Positions 1 to 4,848 of a stretch of DNA of 6,133 nt are shown in pieces (within the stretch, counting starts at the first letter, position 1; each line of letters starts with the position of its first letter). Source of the DNA: Treponema sp. (GTDB lineage Bacteria > Spirochaetota > Spirochaetia > Treponematales > Breznakiellaceae); assembly GCA_031271075.1 (NCBI GenBank), contig JAISWN010000311.1:1-6133 (forward strand), written 5' to 3'. Made by a program: the position numbers and the translations under genes. The notes under the pieces were generated by a model. It did no database searches, was not told the origin of the DNA, and saw only the letters and a list, made by a program, of their open reading frames with translations.

Positions 1-1168
1 TGGCCCGCGCCAGGGTGCGGTTCAGCACCAAAGCCTTTCCCCCGTGGCGGAAGACCTCCGCCGTCACCGCCCTGGCGGCCCCGCCGGCCCCGATGATGGT
101 AATCTTCTTCCCCTTAAAATTCTTCTTCCCGATAAATTCCAAAAGAGAATCGGAAAAGCCCAGGGTATCGGTATTGTAGCCCGACCAGCCCTGGGGGCTG
201 CGAATCAGGGTATTGCAGGCCCCCACCGCCTCCACCTCCTGGGATCTATGGGAAAGATGGGAAAGGACCTTCTCCTTGTAGGGGACGGTAACGGAAAGGC
301 CCTGAACATCCAGTTCCTCCGCCATTTTTATCAGGGCGGGAACCGAATCAGCCGGAAATGGGACATACACCGCGTCGGTTTCCTCCATGCCGAAGACCGT
401 ATTAAAGAACCGGGGGCTGTCACTTACCGTAAGGGGGAAGCCGGTAACGCCGAAGACAGGGGTGTCCGCCGTAATTTTCCGGAACCGGTACAGTTCCACC
501 AGTTCCCTGGGATCCAGTTGGCCCGGCGCGGCAACGGGAGTATCCCCCTCGTTAAAGGCGGTGGTAAAACCGATCCGGGAACCGATTTTTTCCGCCAAAA
601 TCCGGGTAAAGACCCCGTAATGGCCCATGCAGAGCAGTATCTTGTCCATATCCCTGGTTTCCCTGGCAGCCCTGACCACCTGCAGCAGATCCTCCGATCC
701 CTGGGGCATCACCGCCGCCTTGACCAACTCGTCCCCTGTCCGGCGGAGCCGCCGTATCTTCCCCGCCAGATCCTCCCCCACCCCGTTAAAGTTGTGCCAG
801 GAACGGATGACACGGGTCCCAAAAGTCCGGGCCGCTTCCTCAAGGCTGGGGGCGTAGAGGTCCTCTTCCAGATCCAGGTAGGCGAAATTTTGCCGCCGAT
901 CCGCCTCCGCAAAGGCAATGCCCTCGGAAAGGAGCCTGATCCGGGCGCCTTCCCCGCCGACGTATTTCCCCCCGTCCTTTTCCCGCCTGACCGTGAGAAT
1001 AACCGGCATTCCCGCCTGACCGGGAAAATGACGGATAAGGAAACGCTCATCCGGCTCCAGGCAGTCTACCCGGAGTTCCGCCATATCAACGCAGCGGCGG
1101 TACTTTTCCAGAATTTCCAGATCCCGGGCCAGGGTCTTTGCGGTCAAACAGAGGCATAACTTTGCCAT
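1..1168 (-). CDS. aroDE: Bifunctional 3-dehydroquinate dehydratase (type I) / shikimate dehydrogenase, C-terminus beyond window
   Basis: This fused enzyme would carry out steps 3 and 4 of the shikimate pathway in the cytoplasm: dehydration of 3-dehydroquinate, then NADPH-dependent reduction of 3-dehydroshikimate. The minus-strand reading is open for 389 codons from the ATG at 1168 to the left edge, so the gene is cut there. Residues ~1-225 are a type I DHQase: ELRVD at 31-35, His125 (RSWHNF), the expected Schiff-base Lys150 (VKAAVMPQ), GSR at 196-198 and APGQ at 214-217. Residues ~236-389 are AroE-like: GVTGFP at 240-245, substrate-binding SDSP at 249-252, VTVPYK with catalytic Lys298, CNT at 318-320, GYNTD with Asp334, the nucleotide-binding GAGGAA at 360-365, and NRT at 383-385. 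Asp65 stands where E. coli AroD has Glu86 (KDGG versus KEGG). Missing are the last ~100 residues of the dehydrogenase domain. The start is supported by GAGGAG five bases upstream. The gene is probably cotranscribed with the small exported-protein gene just before it. Confidence 0.95.
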   Translation of the reverse strand, partial: MAKLCLCLTAKTLARDLEILEKYRRCVDMAELRVDCLEPDERFLIRHFPGQAGMPVILTVRREKDGGKYVGGEGARIRLLSEGIAFAEADRRQNFAYLDLEEDLYAPSLEEAARTFGTRVIRSWHNFNGVGEDLAGKIRRLRRTGDELVKAAVMPQGSEDLLQVVRAARETRDMDKILLCMGHYGVFTRILAEKIGSRIGFTTAFNEGDTPVAAPGQLDPRELVELYRFRKITADTPVFGVTGFPLTVSDSPRFFNTVFGMEETDAVYVPFPADSVPALIKMAEELDVQGLSVTVPYKEKVLSHLSHRSQEVEAVGACNTLIRSPQGWSGYNTDTLGFSDSLLEFIGKKNFKGKKITIIGAGGAARAVTAEVFRHGGKALVLNRTLARA

Positions 1169-1173
1169 GCTTA

Positions 1174-1179
1174 CTCCTC
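1174..1179 (-). promoter_or_regulatory. Ribosome binding site of aroDE overlapping the upstream stop codon
   Basis: The minus strand reads GAGGAG five bases before the aroDE ATG. Its first two bases lie inside the TGA stop (1180-1178) of the upstream gene. Only nine bases separate the stop from the ATG, which fits a two-gene operon with translational coupling. The coupling is inferred from spacing. Confidence 0.75.
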
Positions 1180-1648
1180 AAAAGTCGCTACGGTACAGGA
1201 AAATGGCGGTAGTCCGGCCGGAATCATCCAGATTGATCCGCAGACTCATGGGCCAGGGGCCTCCCCTCAGGGGAAGGAGGAGATAATCGCCCTGTTCCTC
1301 CGCCTCTTGCCCCAGGGCCAGAAGCGCCGCCGCCCGGGGGTCTCCTACCCTGACGCCCCTGGCGGCCCCCAGCCCCAACTGCCAAACCCGGTCCCCGTAG
1401 ACGTAAAAATCCCCCTGGGGATAGACAAAAACCACATCGTCCTGCCATTCCTCCACGCCGCGGATGCTGTACACTTCCTTCGGCGGGCCAAAAAGGCTGT
1501 ACAGGCCCTCAAGGGTAAGGCCGATAAGGGTCTCGGGAGCCGAAACCGTTCCGGGCTCCCGCGGGGGGCCGGCGGGGTTCTGTGCCGGAAGCCGGAAAAG
1601 AACCGCGGAAAAGAGGAACAAACAGCCCAAAATCCGGCAAATTCTCAT
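1178..1648 (-). CDS. Small exported protein of unknown function
   Basis: I do not recognise this 156-residue protein. The chosen ATG begins a clear signal peptide: Arg at positions 2 and 5, a hydrophobic core (~6-19, LGCLFLFSAVLF), and a possible cleavage region around LPAQ at 20-23. There is no lipobox cysteine in the right place, so it looks periplasmic or secreted rather than a lipoprotein. The mature part opens with a Pro-rich linker, then a segment with IGLTLEGLYSLFGPP, which loosely resembles the helical start of SmpA/BamE-like small domains. It then runs through aromatic-rich strands (VVFVYPQGDFYVYGDRVW) to the C-terminus. The BamE-like fold is a guess. A TTG 81 bases further upstream extends the frame, but that extension is Arg/Pro-rich, covers the promoter and starts inside a hairpin, so it was not used. 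No Shine-Dalgarno precedes the ATG; see the promoter entry. aroDE follows after nine bases. Confidence 0.72.
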   Translation of the reverse strand: MRICRILGCLFLFSAVLFRLPAQNPAGPPREPGTVSAPETLIGLTLEGLYSLFGPPKEVYSIRGVEEWQDDVVFVYPQGDFYVYGDRVWQLGLGAARGVRVGDPRAAALLALGQEAEEQGDYLLLPLRGGPWPMSLRINLDDSGRTTAIFLYRSDF

Positions 1649-1654
1649 AAATTT

Positions 1655-1683
1655 ACTGTACCGGAGCGGCGGGAGATTTTCAA
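1655..1683 (-). promoter_or_regulatory. Sigma70-like promoter of the exported protein-aroDE operon, probably leaderless
   Basis: On the minus strand, TTGAAA (1683-1678) is followed by a 17-bp spacer and TACAGT (1660-1655). Normal spacing puts the transcription start about seven bases after the -10 box, at the A of the ATG at 1648. This matches the lack of any Shine-Dalgarno before that ATG and suggests a leaderless mRNA. The boxes are seen directly; the start site is inferred. Confidence 0.5.
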
Positions 1684-1713
1684 TGCCGGGGGGGAACCGT
1701 CGTGCTGAGGGGT

Positions 1714-1734
1714 CGGACTTGCTCTGCAAGTCCG
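1714..1734. repeat. Perfect 9-bp hairpin with 3-base loop
   Basis: Arms CGGACTTGC (1714-1722) and GCAAGTCCG (1726-1734) are perfect reverse complements around TCT. There is no T-run on either side, only TTAAT on the plus side, so it is not an obvious terminator. It is the first of three adjacent hairpins and may belong to a dispersed palindromic repeat. That cannot be confirmed from one copy. Confidence 0.7.
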
Positions 1735-1735
1735 C

Positions 1736-1789
1736 TTAATACCCCGCCGAACCGCAGGTTCGGCTTCAGGGCGGTTAAAAAGGTATTAA
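1736..1789. repeat. Nested long-range inverted repeat
   Basis: An outer pair of arms, TTAATACC (1736-1743) and GGTATTAA (1782-1789), encloses CCGCC (1744-1748)/GGCGG (1770-1774). Inside these lies GAACC (1749-1753)/GGTTC (1757-1761) around GCA. Alternatively the centre forms a perfect 8-bp hairpin, GCCGAACC (1746-1753) with GGTTCGGC (1757-1764). The nesting is hard to explain by chance and suggests a folded RNA or a palindromic mobile/repeat unit. Function unknown. Confidence 0.65.
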
Positions 1790-1792
1790 ACC

Positions 1793-1813
1793 TCCGAGTG
1801 CAACCACTTCGGG
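1793..1813. repeat. Third, imperfect hairpin of the cluster
   Basis: CCGAGTG (1794-1800) pairs with CACTTCGG (1805-1812) around CAAC with one bulged T, and a T-G wobble extends it outward. It lies between the nested repeat and the plus-strand gene at 1884. It is weaker than the other two hairpins and is listed because it completes the cluster. Confidence 0.4.
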
Positions 1814-1883
1814 AGAACAACAGGCGGCCGGTATGCGGTCAAGATCCTTTTCTTCCGCAAAGGTTTTAGGGTAAGGTTAAACC

Positions 1884-2309
1884 GTGAATCCTGAAAAACC
1901 GAATATTGGCGTGGCCCTGGCAAAATGGCTTATCCTTGGCATTGCGGGGATTGGCTTTTTAAGCGCCGCCCTCGTCTGTTATTTTCTCCGGTATTATACC
2001 TGGGTCCTCGCGGCGGTTTTTGTGGGGTGTTTTCTTGTTATAACCGCGTGGAAAAGGCTTTGGCTCCTCAGGGCCTCTGTCAAAGCCCTTCAGGAAGGCC
2101 GGGGGGAAATAACCATTTTTTACCGGGACGGCAACTGGAAAGAAAGCCAGCAGCCGGTCATACCTGTCGGGGGGGACAGTCTTTTTTTCTACGGATTTTC
2201 CCGGGAACGGAATGATACGCATCCCTTCCCCTGGAACCGGATACGCCGGGCTTCGGACAAGGGGAAAGACATAACAAAGGACGATCTCCTTTCCCGAACA
2301 AAAAAATGA
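1884..2309 (+). CDS. Small two-helix inner-membrane protein of unknown function
   Basis: I do not recognise this 141-residue protein. It has two adjacent hydrophobic segments at about residues 12-34 (KWLILGIAGIGFLSAALVC) and 40-56 (WVLAAVFVGCFLVITAW). A basic stretch (KRLWLLRASVKALQEGR) follows, then a soluble C-terminal part of ~80 residues with short strand-like segments (GEITIFYRDG, SLFFYGF) and a Lys-rich end. This fits a helical-hairpin membrane protein with a cytoplasmic tail; topology is inferred from the positive charges after helix 2. The start is a GTG with TAAGG about seven bases upstream. The stop TGA lies inside the terminator stem of the convergent kdgT gene. It is the only plus-strand gene here and is divergent from the exported protein-aroDE pair. 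I found no convincing sigma70 promoter just upstream. The opposite-strand reading of this stretch is Pro-rich and unlike a real protein. Confidence 0.7.
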   Translation: MNPEKPNIGVALAKWLILGIAGIGFLSAALVCYFLRYYTWVLAAVFVGCFLVITAWKRLWLLRASVKALQEGRGEITIFYRDGNWKESQQPVIPVGGDSLFFYGFSRERNDTHPFPWNRIRRASDKGKDITKDDLLSRTKK

Positions 2310-2347
2310 GCCGGTTTTAAACCCAACCGGATTTTGAAACCGGCTCA
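2300..2347 (-). terminator. Rho-independent terminator of kdgT
   Basis: An 11-bp perfect stem, TGAGCCGGTTT (2307-2317) with AAACCGGCTCA (2337-2347), encloses a 19-base loop. On the minus strand it is followed by seven Ts (2306-2300), the classic intrinsic-terminator layout, about 40 bases after the kdgT stop. It overlaps the last codons of the convergent plus-strand gene. No T-run follows it on the plus strand, so it should act mainly on kdgT transcripts. Confidence 0.85.
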
Positions 2348-2370
2348 AAACAACGGCGCTTCCGGCGCCG
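2347..2370 (-). terminator. Possible second, promoter-proximal terminator of kdgT
   Basis: CGGCGC (2354-2359) and GCGCCG (2365-2370) form a GC-rich 6-bp stem around TTCCG. On the minus strand TTGTTTT follows. It lies between the kdgT stop and the stronger terminator, giving a tandem arrangement. The T-run is interrupted, so confidence is modest. Confidence 0.45.
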
Positions 2371-2386
2371 GGCAACAGTTTGTTCC

Positions 2387-3400
2387 TTACAGATCCGCTC
2401 CGCTGCTCTTTACTCGCCCCAGAGAGGCCATTTTTTTATCTTCCAGTTTGGAAAGGAAGTCCACGAGCAGGGGGGTAAAAATTGCGGTAATAACGATGGA
2501 GGCGCTAACCTGGGCGGTGGCGACCGGCGCGTAGGATGCGAAGGAAGGATCCGCGGCGGCAAAGGCGGCCGGCGTGGCCGCGGAGTTGCCCGCGCTGGTT
2601 CCGACAGCGGCGCCGACAGCGGCGTTTTTGCGGAACTTTTTGGGAACCAAAAACTTAAACACAAAGTAGCTGCCCAGGCCGGTAACAACCAGGGTAAGGA
2701 AGCCAAGGAGGATTCCCGGAGGGCCCGCGCTGATAAGCTGCTTGAGGCTTAAGCCCGCGCCCAGGGGAAAGGAAAAGAGGGGAATGGAGATCATGACGCC
2801 GGGTTTCAGGAACTGGCGTACATCGTCGTCCAGGTTGCCCAGGAGCATTCCGATAAGAATGGGAACGATAACGGCGAAAAGGGTCAACCAGGGAATATTG
2901 GCCAATCCGGTCCCGGCCATGAAGGCCATCTCAAAGAAAGGTCCGTCGTTGCTGGATATAATCGCCAGAGCGCCGACATCTGAATCGTCGCCGTATCGTG
3001 CGGCCAGGGCCGCATACAGCCCTCCATTGGAGTTGGACATGGCGGAAATAAGGGCCAGCGGCGTAAGGCCAAGCCAGGTAGCGTGCTGGCCGTAGAGCTT
3101 TCCGATGAGGAGCGCAAGCCACACACCCAGCAGAACCTTGGAAGTATTAAGAACCATACCTTTCCAGAGGGCGAGACCGCCGGTTTTGACGGTGATTTGG
3201 GCGCCGCTGCAGAAAAGCAGAACCGCAATCAGGGGCATGGCGCCCTGTTTAAACAGAAAGGTCGTGAAACTGCCAATTTCGAGCGCTTTCGGCGCGAAGG
3301 TGTTGACTAAACACCCCAATACGAGGGGTACTACCATAAGTCCGCCGGGCACTTTGTAGACGGTCTTTAAAATCGGTACTTTTCCCATAATTGAAGCCAT
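2387..3400 (-). CDS. kdgT: 2-keto-3-deoxygluconate permease, KdgT family
   Basis: Inner-membrane transporter predicted to import 2-keto-3-deoxygluconate, an intermediate of pectin and hexuronate breakdown, by cation symport as known for the KdgT family. The 337 residues are close to the ~327 of E. coli KdgT and resemble it throughout: VPGGLMVVPLVLG at 17-29 (E. coli IPGGMMLVPLFLG), GSFTTFLF near 43, FCSGAQI near 63, a SNGGLYAAL motif (E. coli TNGGLYASI), LLGNLDDDVRQFL (E. coli ALGNLDPELREFF), GILLGFLTLVVTG, and the small-residue segment AVGTSAGNSAATPAAFA (E. coli ASSSAGAAVATPVLIA). About ten hydrophobic segments are visible. The ATG at 3400 has AAAGGAGA five bases upstream. No kdgK or kdgA lies in the window, so the partner enzymes must be elsewhere. 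The gene appears monocistronic, with its own promoter and tandem terminators. Substrate assignment rests on family similarity. Confidence 0.92.
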   Translation of the reverse strand: MASIMGKVPILKTVYKVPGGLMVVPLVLGCLVNTFAPKALEIGSFTTFLFKQGAMPLIAVLLFCSGAQITVKTGGLALWKGMVLNTSKVLLGVWLALLIGKLYGQHATWLGLTPLALISAMSNSNGGLYAALAARYGDDSDVGALAIISSNDGPFFEMAFMAGTGLANIPWLTLFAVIVPILIGMLLGNLDDDVRQFLKPGVMISIPLFSFPLGAGLSLKQLISAGPPGILLGFLTLVVTGLGSYFVFKFLVPKKFRKNAAVGAAVGTSAGNSAATPAAFAAADPSFASYAPVATAQVSASIVITAIFTPLLVDFLSKLEDKKMASLGRVKSSGADL

Positions 3401-3427
3401 AGAATCTCCTTTCTTAAAAGATTGCAG

Positions 3428-3447
3428 AAACCCGTATATCAGGGTTT
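3428..3447. promoter_or_regulatory. Operator-like palindrome in the kdgT leader
   Basis: AAACCC (3428-3433) and GGGTTT (3442-3447) are perfect inverted arms eight bases apart, about a few to twenty bases downstream of the predicted kdgT start. The size and position fit a dimeric repressor site such as those of LacI- or IclR-type regulators. A short leader hairpin is the alternative. The regulator is unknown. Confidence 0.4.
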
Positions 3448-3456
3448 AGCTGTCAT

Positions 3457-3485
3457 ATTCTAACATGCTTTTTTGGAGAAAACAA
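3457..3485 (-). promoter_or_regulatory. Sigma70-like promoter of kdgT
   Basis: On the minus strand, TTGTTT (3485-3480) is followed by a 17-bp A-rich spacer and TAGAAT (3462-3457). The predicted start near 3450 gives a leader of about 50 bases. The surrounding 3450-3520 stretch is clearly more A+T-rich than the neighbouring genes. A second small inverted repeat, AATAT (3499-3503)/ATATT (3508-3512), lies just upstream and could be another regulator site. Confidence 0.6.
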
Positions 3486-3530
3486 CAATTTTTGGCGGAA
3501 TATTTTGATATTTGGGTGGTAATGTTTTCA

Positions 3531-3550
3531 ATGCCCGGGGCGCCGGGCAT
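3531..3550 (-). terminator. Terminator-like hairpin after the permease remnant
   Basis: ATGCCCGG (3531-3538) and CCGGGCAT (3543-3550) form a perfect 8-bp stem with a GGCG loop, starting inside the stop codon of the permease remnant. The minus-strand bases that follow (TTGAAAACATT) are A+T-rich but not a T-run, so termination would be weak. It separates the remnant from the kdgT promoter. Confidence 0.45.
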
Positions 3551-3705
3551 CAGGCCTTAACCGCGCCTGTCATAACGCCCTTCACAAAGTAACGCTGCAG
3601 GAATGGGTATATAAACAGTACCGGCGCCGTGGTAATCACAATAGCGGCGTATTTTATGGTTTCGGCGAACTGGTTGATCTGGTCGTTTTCCGCGGCCGCC
3701 TTCGC
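3550..3705 (-). pseudogene. 3'-end remnant of an LplC/YtcP-type carbohydrate ABC transporter permease
   Basis: The last 51 codons of a binding-protein-dependent sugar permease are preserved. The minus-strand reading ends in IKYAAIVITTAPVLFIYPFL, then QRYFVKGVMTGAVKA and a TGA. The YPFLQ-YFVKGVM-GA-K ending is characteristic of LplC/YtcP-family permeases. The preserved part covers the end of the permease domain, including the last membrane segment, and is free of stops. The frame continues upstream of 3705 with sequence that does not resemble the family and meets the TAG of the AraC-type gene at 3768. No start codon, membrane segments or EAA loop are present. The usual partners (LplB-type permease, solute-binding protein) are absent. 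Deletion of the upstream transporter genes is the simplest explanation. An LplC gene is normally ~290 residues. Confidence 0.8.
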
Positions 3706-3765
3706 TGGGGTGAGGGGGCAAAGAGGCCGCTTTTGACGAATACGAAGGCTCCTGGTACAGGTGAG

Positions 3766-4848
3766 CTACATGGCAGCACCACCAACGCCTGGGCTGTCTG
3801 GGGAGTGGGGAACCTGTTCCCGGGCAAGCTTACGGTACTGCATGGGGGAAATCCCTTCCAGACGCTTAAACTTGCGGCAGAAATTGTTCTTGTCCACATA
3901 ACCGCAGGCGCTGAGGATACTGTCCAGATCCCCGCCGGTCCGGAGCAGTGTTTTGGCCCGTTCCATGCGGATTGAGTCCACTCGCTTCATCAAGGGCAAG
4001 CCCGTCTGGGTTCGGTAGAGCCGGGTCAGGTAGGAAGCTGTCATACCCAAGGCTCGGGCGATTCCATCCAGGGTCAGGTTCCGGTCGTCCAGATTCCGAT
4101 CGATATAATTCTGGATATCCGTAAGCAAGGCTTTGCAGTGATCCGATCTCTGGCGGTTGGTATTTTCACAGAGTTCCCAGCAGAAGGCCAGATACCGGTC
4201 CCGGATTTCCGGAAAGGGTAATTCCCTGTCCTGGAGGAGGGACTCCATCCGGTTCTGTATGTCCTCCCTAACCTTAAGCCGTTCCAGGGAAGGTTGGATC
4301 GCCAGATAGAGGTTCCAGATCGCATAGGGCACGATCCCTGGATCCGCTCCGCCGGCATTGAGTTTTTCCTCCAGGGTTAACACCCCGGCGGAAACCGAGG
4401 GAAAATCCCCCTCCTTTAGGGCTTCTTCCAAGCGTCCCCGAACCTCCGTGAGGAATTCTATATTTCTCCGGGGATCCGTCTCCAGTTCTCCATAAAAAAT
4501 ATCGTAGCCCGAACCCCGAATGATCCGGTAGCGGAGGCTTTCCCGTGCCTCCTCCAGGGACTGGGGAATATCTTCCAGTCTCTCCCGGGCTAGACCGATC
4601 CCCACGGTCATCCGGCAACTAAAGGAACCGGCCATGTGGGACCGTACTTGGTCAAGGGGGATCTTTATTTCCTCTATCGGGAGATGCCGGGAGCTGTGGA
4701 GGAGAAAATAGAGATCCCGATCCAATTCCGCGCCGTACCCCTGGCCCAGATCCCGAAAGACCTCCTCCATAATATTTTTCAGATAGGCCATAGCCACCCG
4801 GACCTGCTGTTCCCCTTTAGCCTCTTTATCCCAGTCAAGTTCCGCCAA
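3766..4848 (-). CDS. C-terminal part of a transmembrane AraC-family regulator, with DNA-binding domain
   Basis: This 360-codon reading carries the cytoplasmic and DNA-binding parts of a YtdP/YesS-like AraC regulator. Residues ~240-342 are an AraC-type double helix-turn-helix: first helix-turn-helix around LTLDGIARALGMTASYLTRL (259-278), second around ILSACGYVDKNNFCRKFKRL (311-330), then the ISPMQYRKL signature (333-341). Residues 1-230 match the poorly conserved middle of these proteins, including TVGIGLARERLEDIPQSLEE (81-100), ARESLRYRIIRG and IFYGELE. A short, atypical Pro/Gly-rich tail follows 342. The TTG start at 4848 has no good ribosome binding site and is probably not a true start. 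The frame upstream (TALL, 4857-4849) reads like more of the same protein but is blocked by a TAA at 4860-4858. The N-terminal part of the same protein lies directly upstream in another frame. As drawn, the fragment lacks its sensor and membrane anchor. Confidence 0.85.
   Translation of the reverse strand: MAELDWDKEAKGEQQVRVAMAYLKNIMEEVFRDLGQGYGAELDRDLYFLLHSSRHLPIEEIKIPLDQVRSHMAGSFSCRMTVGIGLARERLEDIPQSLEEARESLRYRIIRGSGYDIFYGELETDPRRNIEFLTEVRGRLEEALKEGDFPSVSAGVLTLEEKLNAGGADPGIVPYAIWNLYLAIQPSLERLKVREDIQNRMESLLQDRELPFPEIRDRYLAFCWELCENTNRQRSDHCKALLTDIQNYIDRNLDDRNLTLDGIARALGMTASYLTRLYRTQTGLPLMKRVDSIRMERAKTLLRTGGDLDSILSACGYVDKNNFCRKFKRLEGISPMQYRKLAREQVPHSPDSPGVGGAAM

Noticed and set aside
44..1159. 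A long plus-strand open reading of 371 codons
   Set aside because: It lies opposite aroDE, whose minus-strand reading carries the complete set of DHQase and shikimate dehydrogenase motifs. The plus-strand translation is low-complexity and matches no family I know. It stays open because of G+C-rich codon usage on the other strand.
1649..1729. 27-codon N-terminal extension of the exported protein from a TTG at 1729
   Set aside because: It would bury the signal peptide, is Arg/Pro-rich, begins inside a hairpin and covers the predicted promoter.
1959..2375. 138-codon minus-strand open reading opposite the small membrane protein
   Set aside because: Pro-, Gly- and Lys-rich with no recognisable structure, and it runs through the kdgT terminators. 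The plus-strand reading has two clean membrane helices and a ribosome binding site.
3750..3768. Imperfect hairpin (GCTC-CTG / CAG-GT-GAGC) just after the AraC-type stop codon, as a terminator
   Set aside because: Short, bulged and without a T-run on the minus strand, so there is too little to call.
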